Of a stretch of DNA of 64,000 bases, positions 61,430-64,000 are shown piece by piece; position 1 is the first letter of the stretch, and each line of letters opens with the position of its first letter. The stretch is from Closterium sp. NIES-65 (lineage: Eukaryota > Streptophyta > Zygnematophyceae > Desmidiales > Closteriaceae), in assembly GCA_948144175.1 (NCBI GenBank), contig CANXME010002467.1:1-64000 (forward strand). The letters run 5' to 3'. Position numbers and translations under genes: made by a program. The notes under the pieces were generated by a model. The model searched no databases. It was not told the origin of the DNA and worked only from the letters and a program-made list of their open reading frames with translations.

Positions 61430-63391
61430 GTGAAGCCGACCACGGAGCAATCGGCAACCGGGCTGTCGGCAAGGGAGCCGACCACAGGGGAGAAGTCGGT
61501 TGGGAAGCCGACCACAGTGGAGCAGCCGGTTGGAACGCCGGCTGAGGAACAGCAGGACGTTGAGGGCAGCATTAACAGCGACGATGGAGGGGATGCCGAG
61601 GAGGCCCAGGCGGGACCACGGCGTTCAGGCCGACTTCGGAGGCCGCCTGACTTCTTCGTCCCCGCTGCCTTCACCACGGTGTATGACGTGGACGATGACG
61701 ACGACCTGCTGTACGACGACGCCGAGGATGATGAGGAGTTTCCGGAGCTCGACCCCGACATGCTAGCCGACCCCGAGCACCGTTGGGACATTTCGACGAT
61801 GACGGTGAAGGAAGCGTTGGCGAGCTGGAAGGGCCCGGCGGTGAAGGCCGCCATGGAGGAGGAGATTCGCAGCCTCATCAACATGGGCACTTGGGAGCCG
61901 GTCGAACGCCCGCCGGGAGTGAACGTCATGAAGAACCGGTGGGTGTTGACGACGAAATACCACATCGACGACACCGTCGAGCGAGAGAAGGCGAGGCTGG
62001 TCGTGAAGGGCTTCACACAGGTGTACGGCGCTGACTACGACGAGACGTTTGCGCCGGTGAGCAGCTACGTCACGTTGAGGATCTTCCTCAGCATCGTCGC
62101 TGTCCTCAACCTCAACCTGATGCAGCTCGACATGAAGAACGCCTTCCTGCAGAGCAAGCTCGATCGGGTGCTGTACATGTCCCAGCCGGACTACTTCAAC
62201 GATGGAACAGGCCGGGTGTGTAAGCTGCTAAAGAGCATGTACGGGCTGAAGCAGTCGCTGCTGTTGTGGTACTTGGCGCTCAACGATGTGCTGGTCGGCG
62301 CCGGGTGGAAGAAGAGCCAGGTCGACGAGGCTCTTTACTTCAAAGTCGGCGAGGGTGGAGTGGCCTGCTGGGTGCTGGTCTACGTCAACGACCTGCTCGC
62401 CGCCAGCAGCAGCGCCGCGATGCTGAGGGAGCTGAAGGAGCTGCTGGAAGCCGCCTTCGAGCTGCGCAAGATCTCGCCGGTGCAGAAGTACCTCGGGCTG
62501 GAGATCGTGCGCGACAGGTCGGCGGGGAAGCTGTGGCTGCACCAGCAGGGCTACGCCGACAAGCTGCGTAGGCGCTTCCTCGACGAGGAGCAGACCGAGC
62601 GCACCCCGAAGACGCCGGTCTCGGTCGGTGCCTACGCCGAGCTCACCTTCGATGACGAGGAGGCGCAGGAACGGCAGGAGGAGGAGTACCGGCAGAAGGT
62701 CGGCTCGCTGCAGTTCGCGGCGACGACGAAGAGGCCGGACGTCGCCTTTGCCTGCAGCAAGCTGGGGAGCGGCCTCACGGTGAGGAGCGACCAGCACTGG
62801 CGCGAGGTCGACCGCTGCCTTGCCTACCTCGCCAACACACGTGACACCGCCCTGGAGTTCGGCGGTGGACTTGAGTCGCTGGAGCTGGTCGTCTACGTGG
62901 ACGCCGACGACACCGGTGACAAGCAGAACAGAACGAGCACGAGCGGCTACGTGTTCGTCTACGGAGGGGCTGCAGTCTCCTGGTCGAGCCAGCGCATCAA
63001 GTGCGCGACGCTGTCGTCGACCGAGTCGGAGTACGTGGCAGCCACTGAAGCTGGCAAGGAGGGACGCCGCCTTCGCTTCCTCCTTGCAGAGTTCCGGCAA
63101 CTGGACGCCGGGAAGCCGACTGTCCTGCGCGTGGACAACAAGTCGGCCATCACGGTCGCCGAGGGCATGGGGTTGACGGGCAACCTCAAGCACATGGAGC
63201 GGCGACAGGCCTGGCTGCAGCACATGGTGAAGCGCGGGAAGTTCTCGCTGCAGTACATCCCGACCGCTGAGCAGCCGGCCGACTTCCTGACGAAGGCGCT
63301 GCACTATCCGGCCTTCAACCGGTGCTCCGTCGCAATCGGCCAAGTGCGCCTGGCAGACGTGGGCGACGGCAACAACGACGTGCAGCAGTAG
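61430..63391 (+). CDS. Copia B reverse transcriptase / RNase H with YVND
   Basis: 653 codons open. An acidic linker (DVDDDDDLLYDDAEDDEEF) precedes the reverse transcriptase (NRWVLTTKYHIDDTVEREKA, FAPVSSYVTLRIFLSIVAV, LDMKNAFLQSKLDRVLYM, MYGLKQSLLLWYLALND). The catalytic motif at 62381-62392 is YVND, the first Asp of YVDD changed to Asn (GAC to AAC). RNase H is complete: VVYVDADDTGDKQNRTSTSG, LSSTESEYVAATEAGKEG, VDNKSAITVAEGMG, ADFLTKALHYP. It ends at TAG 63389, 128 bases before the 3' LTR. Confidence 0.93.
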   Translation: MKPTTEQSATGLSAREPTTGEKSVGKPTTVEQPVGTPAEEQQDVEGSINSDDGGDAEEAQAGPRRSGRLRRPPDFFVPAAFTTVYDVDDDDDLLYDDAEDDEEFPELDPDMLADPEHRWDISTMTVKEALASWKGPAVKAAMEEEIRSLINMGTWEPVERPPGVNVMKNRWVLTTKYHIDDTVEREKARLVVKGFTQVYGADYDETFAPVSSYVTLRIFLSIVAVLNLNLMQLDMKNAFLQSKLDRVLYMSQPDYFNDGTGRVCKLLKSMYGLKQSLLLWYLALNDVLVGAGWKKSQVDEALYFKVGEGGVACWVLVYVNDLLAASSSAAMLRELKELLEAAFELRKISPVQKYLGLEIVRDRSAGKLWLHQQGYADKLRRRFLDEEQTERTPKTPVSVGAYAELTFDDEEAQERQEEEYRQKVGSLQFAATTKRPDVAFACSKLGSGLTVRSDQHWREVDRCLAYLANTRDTALEFGGGLESLELVVYVDADDTGDKQNRTSTSGYVFVYGGAAVSWSSQRIKCATLSSTESEYVAATEAGKEGRRLRFLLAEFRQLDAGKPTVLRVDNKSAITVAEGMGLTGNLKHMERRQAWLQHMVKRGKFSLQYIPTAEQPADFLTKALHYPAFNRCSVAIGQVRLADVGDGNNDVQQ

Positions 63392-63519
63392 GTGCCATGC
63401 CCTTTTGCATGGCTGGTGCAGTGGACGACGTGCTATGTGTTGGGTGCACGTCGACGAGCTAGTCTCCGAGCTGTATTGCCGTGTGGGCTGGGTGCCCAAG
63501 CGTGAACGCGGCAGGGGAG

Positions 63520-64000
63520 TGTCACCGGGAGTTGGGTATTGGCCCCGTCCTCGCTTGGACGGAACCGACTTCGTGGTCGGGTGTGAGGGGAGCAGCCGAC
63601 CTGCAGCAATGGGTGAGCTGGTCGATGAGAGGGTCGACCTGCACGAGGGACCACTGTACGGGCGCCGACTTCAGGGTGGCGCCGACTTCAGGGAGGTCGA
63701 CTTGGGAGTCGACCTGCGGAGGACGTCAACTTGGTGACGTCAACTTGGCGAAGCCGACTTCGGCGGTCGGCTAATGAACTGCTGGTCGACCTGTTAGTGG
63801 TCGACTGGACCTGGTGGTCGACGAAGGAGGGGCCGACGTCGACCTCGACTTAGGACGCCGAGTAGTTGGGCGTCGAGTAGCGGGGCGTCAACTTTGTGAC
63901 GCCAGCTTTGGGTGGCCGACGTGGGTTGTCGGCCGACGACTGTGCTGGTCGACGCGGAGCTGGTCGACCAGAGGGGACGTCGACCTGGAGGAGGTCGACA
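63520..64000 (+). repeat. 3' LTR of copia B, cut by window edge
   Basis: Begins TGTCACCGGGAGTTGG and follows the 5' LTR base for base apart from about six substitutions. Confidence 0.93.

Larger units (their letters stand above)
57478..64000 (+). mobile_element. Copia element B, long-LTR family, runs off the window
   Basis: The 5' LTR is 57478-58584 (1107 bp, TGTCAACGGGAGTTGG ... TTATCTCCGCA). The primer-binding site TGGTGCGGTGAGCGTGG starts at 58585, identical to that of A. The 3' LTR starts at 63520 behind GGCAGGGGAG and is cut by the window edge after 481 bp. About six differences are seen over those 481 bp. Coding order is as in A, but a deletion of about 455 bp at 60058 removes the protease, and the reverse transcriptase has YVND for YVDD. 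Confidence 0.93.

Overview
The window is nuclear DNA of a eukaryote from the green lineage. It has a spliced plant-type gene (Tm-1-like: UPF0261 domain followed by a TIM-barrel domain) with GT..AG introns, followed by about 60 kb of nested LTR retrotransposons. The high GC content, the plant-type Ty1/copia and Ty3/gypsy elements, and a gypsy element carrying a cytosine-5 DNA methyltransferase best fit a streptophyte (charophyte) alga, possibly a zygnematophyte such as Closterium. That placement is inference; no marker gene fixes the species. I see no tRNA, rRNA, CRISPR array or bacterial operon.

Layout. 1-4023: 3' part of a Tm-1-like gene on +, broken up by tandem copies of its own exons and probably dead. 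4175-5510: element O, a 1.3-kb coding-free LTR element with a perfect 5-bp target-site duplication (TSD). 5596-27764: element M, a minus-strand copia, split at 7350-22807 by gypsy element G, which is itself split at 8543-15922 by copia A. 27765-39278: element N, a minus-strand copia of another lineage inserted into the 5' LTR of M. N is split by copia P (29580-38113, identical LTRs, perfect TSD) and is broken off at 39279 by copia S. S is cut at 40722 by gypsy T. T carries copia Q in its 5' LTR (40837-47412, minus strand, perfect TSD), a 3'-truncated copia R (49189-56142) and, in its reverse transcriptase gene, copia B (57478 to beyond the window edge). The insertion order is therefore M, then N, then S, then T, then Q/R/B.

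O, M, P, Q, R and S share one short-LTR (124-143 bp) copia family. In that family a GC-rich minisatellite leader, different in each copy, precedes gag-pol. A and B form a second copia family with LTRs of about 1.0-1.1 kb.

The most interesting unit is gypsy G. Its gag has an arginine/serine-rich N-terminal extension. Its pol reads protease, cytosine-5 DNA methyltransferase, reverse transcriptase, RNase H, integrase in one frame, interrupted only by stop codons. Its primer-binding position is a perfect 15-nt reverse complement of a segment inside its own LTR, which suggests self-priming. Its 3' end has an X-LTR-X' arrangement that looks like a circular permutation. A retroelement carrying its own DNA methyltransferase has precedent in other algae and protists, but the combination seen here would be new to me.
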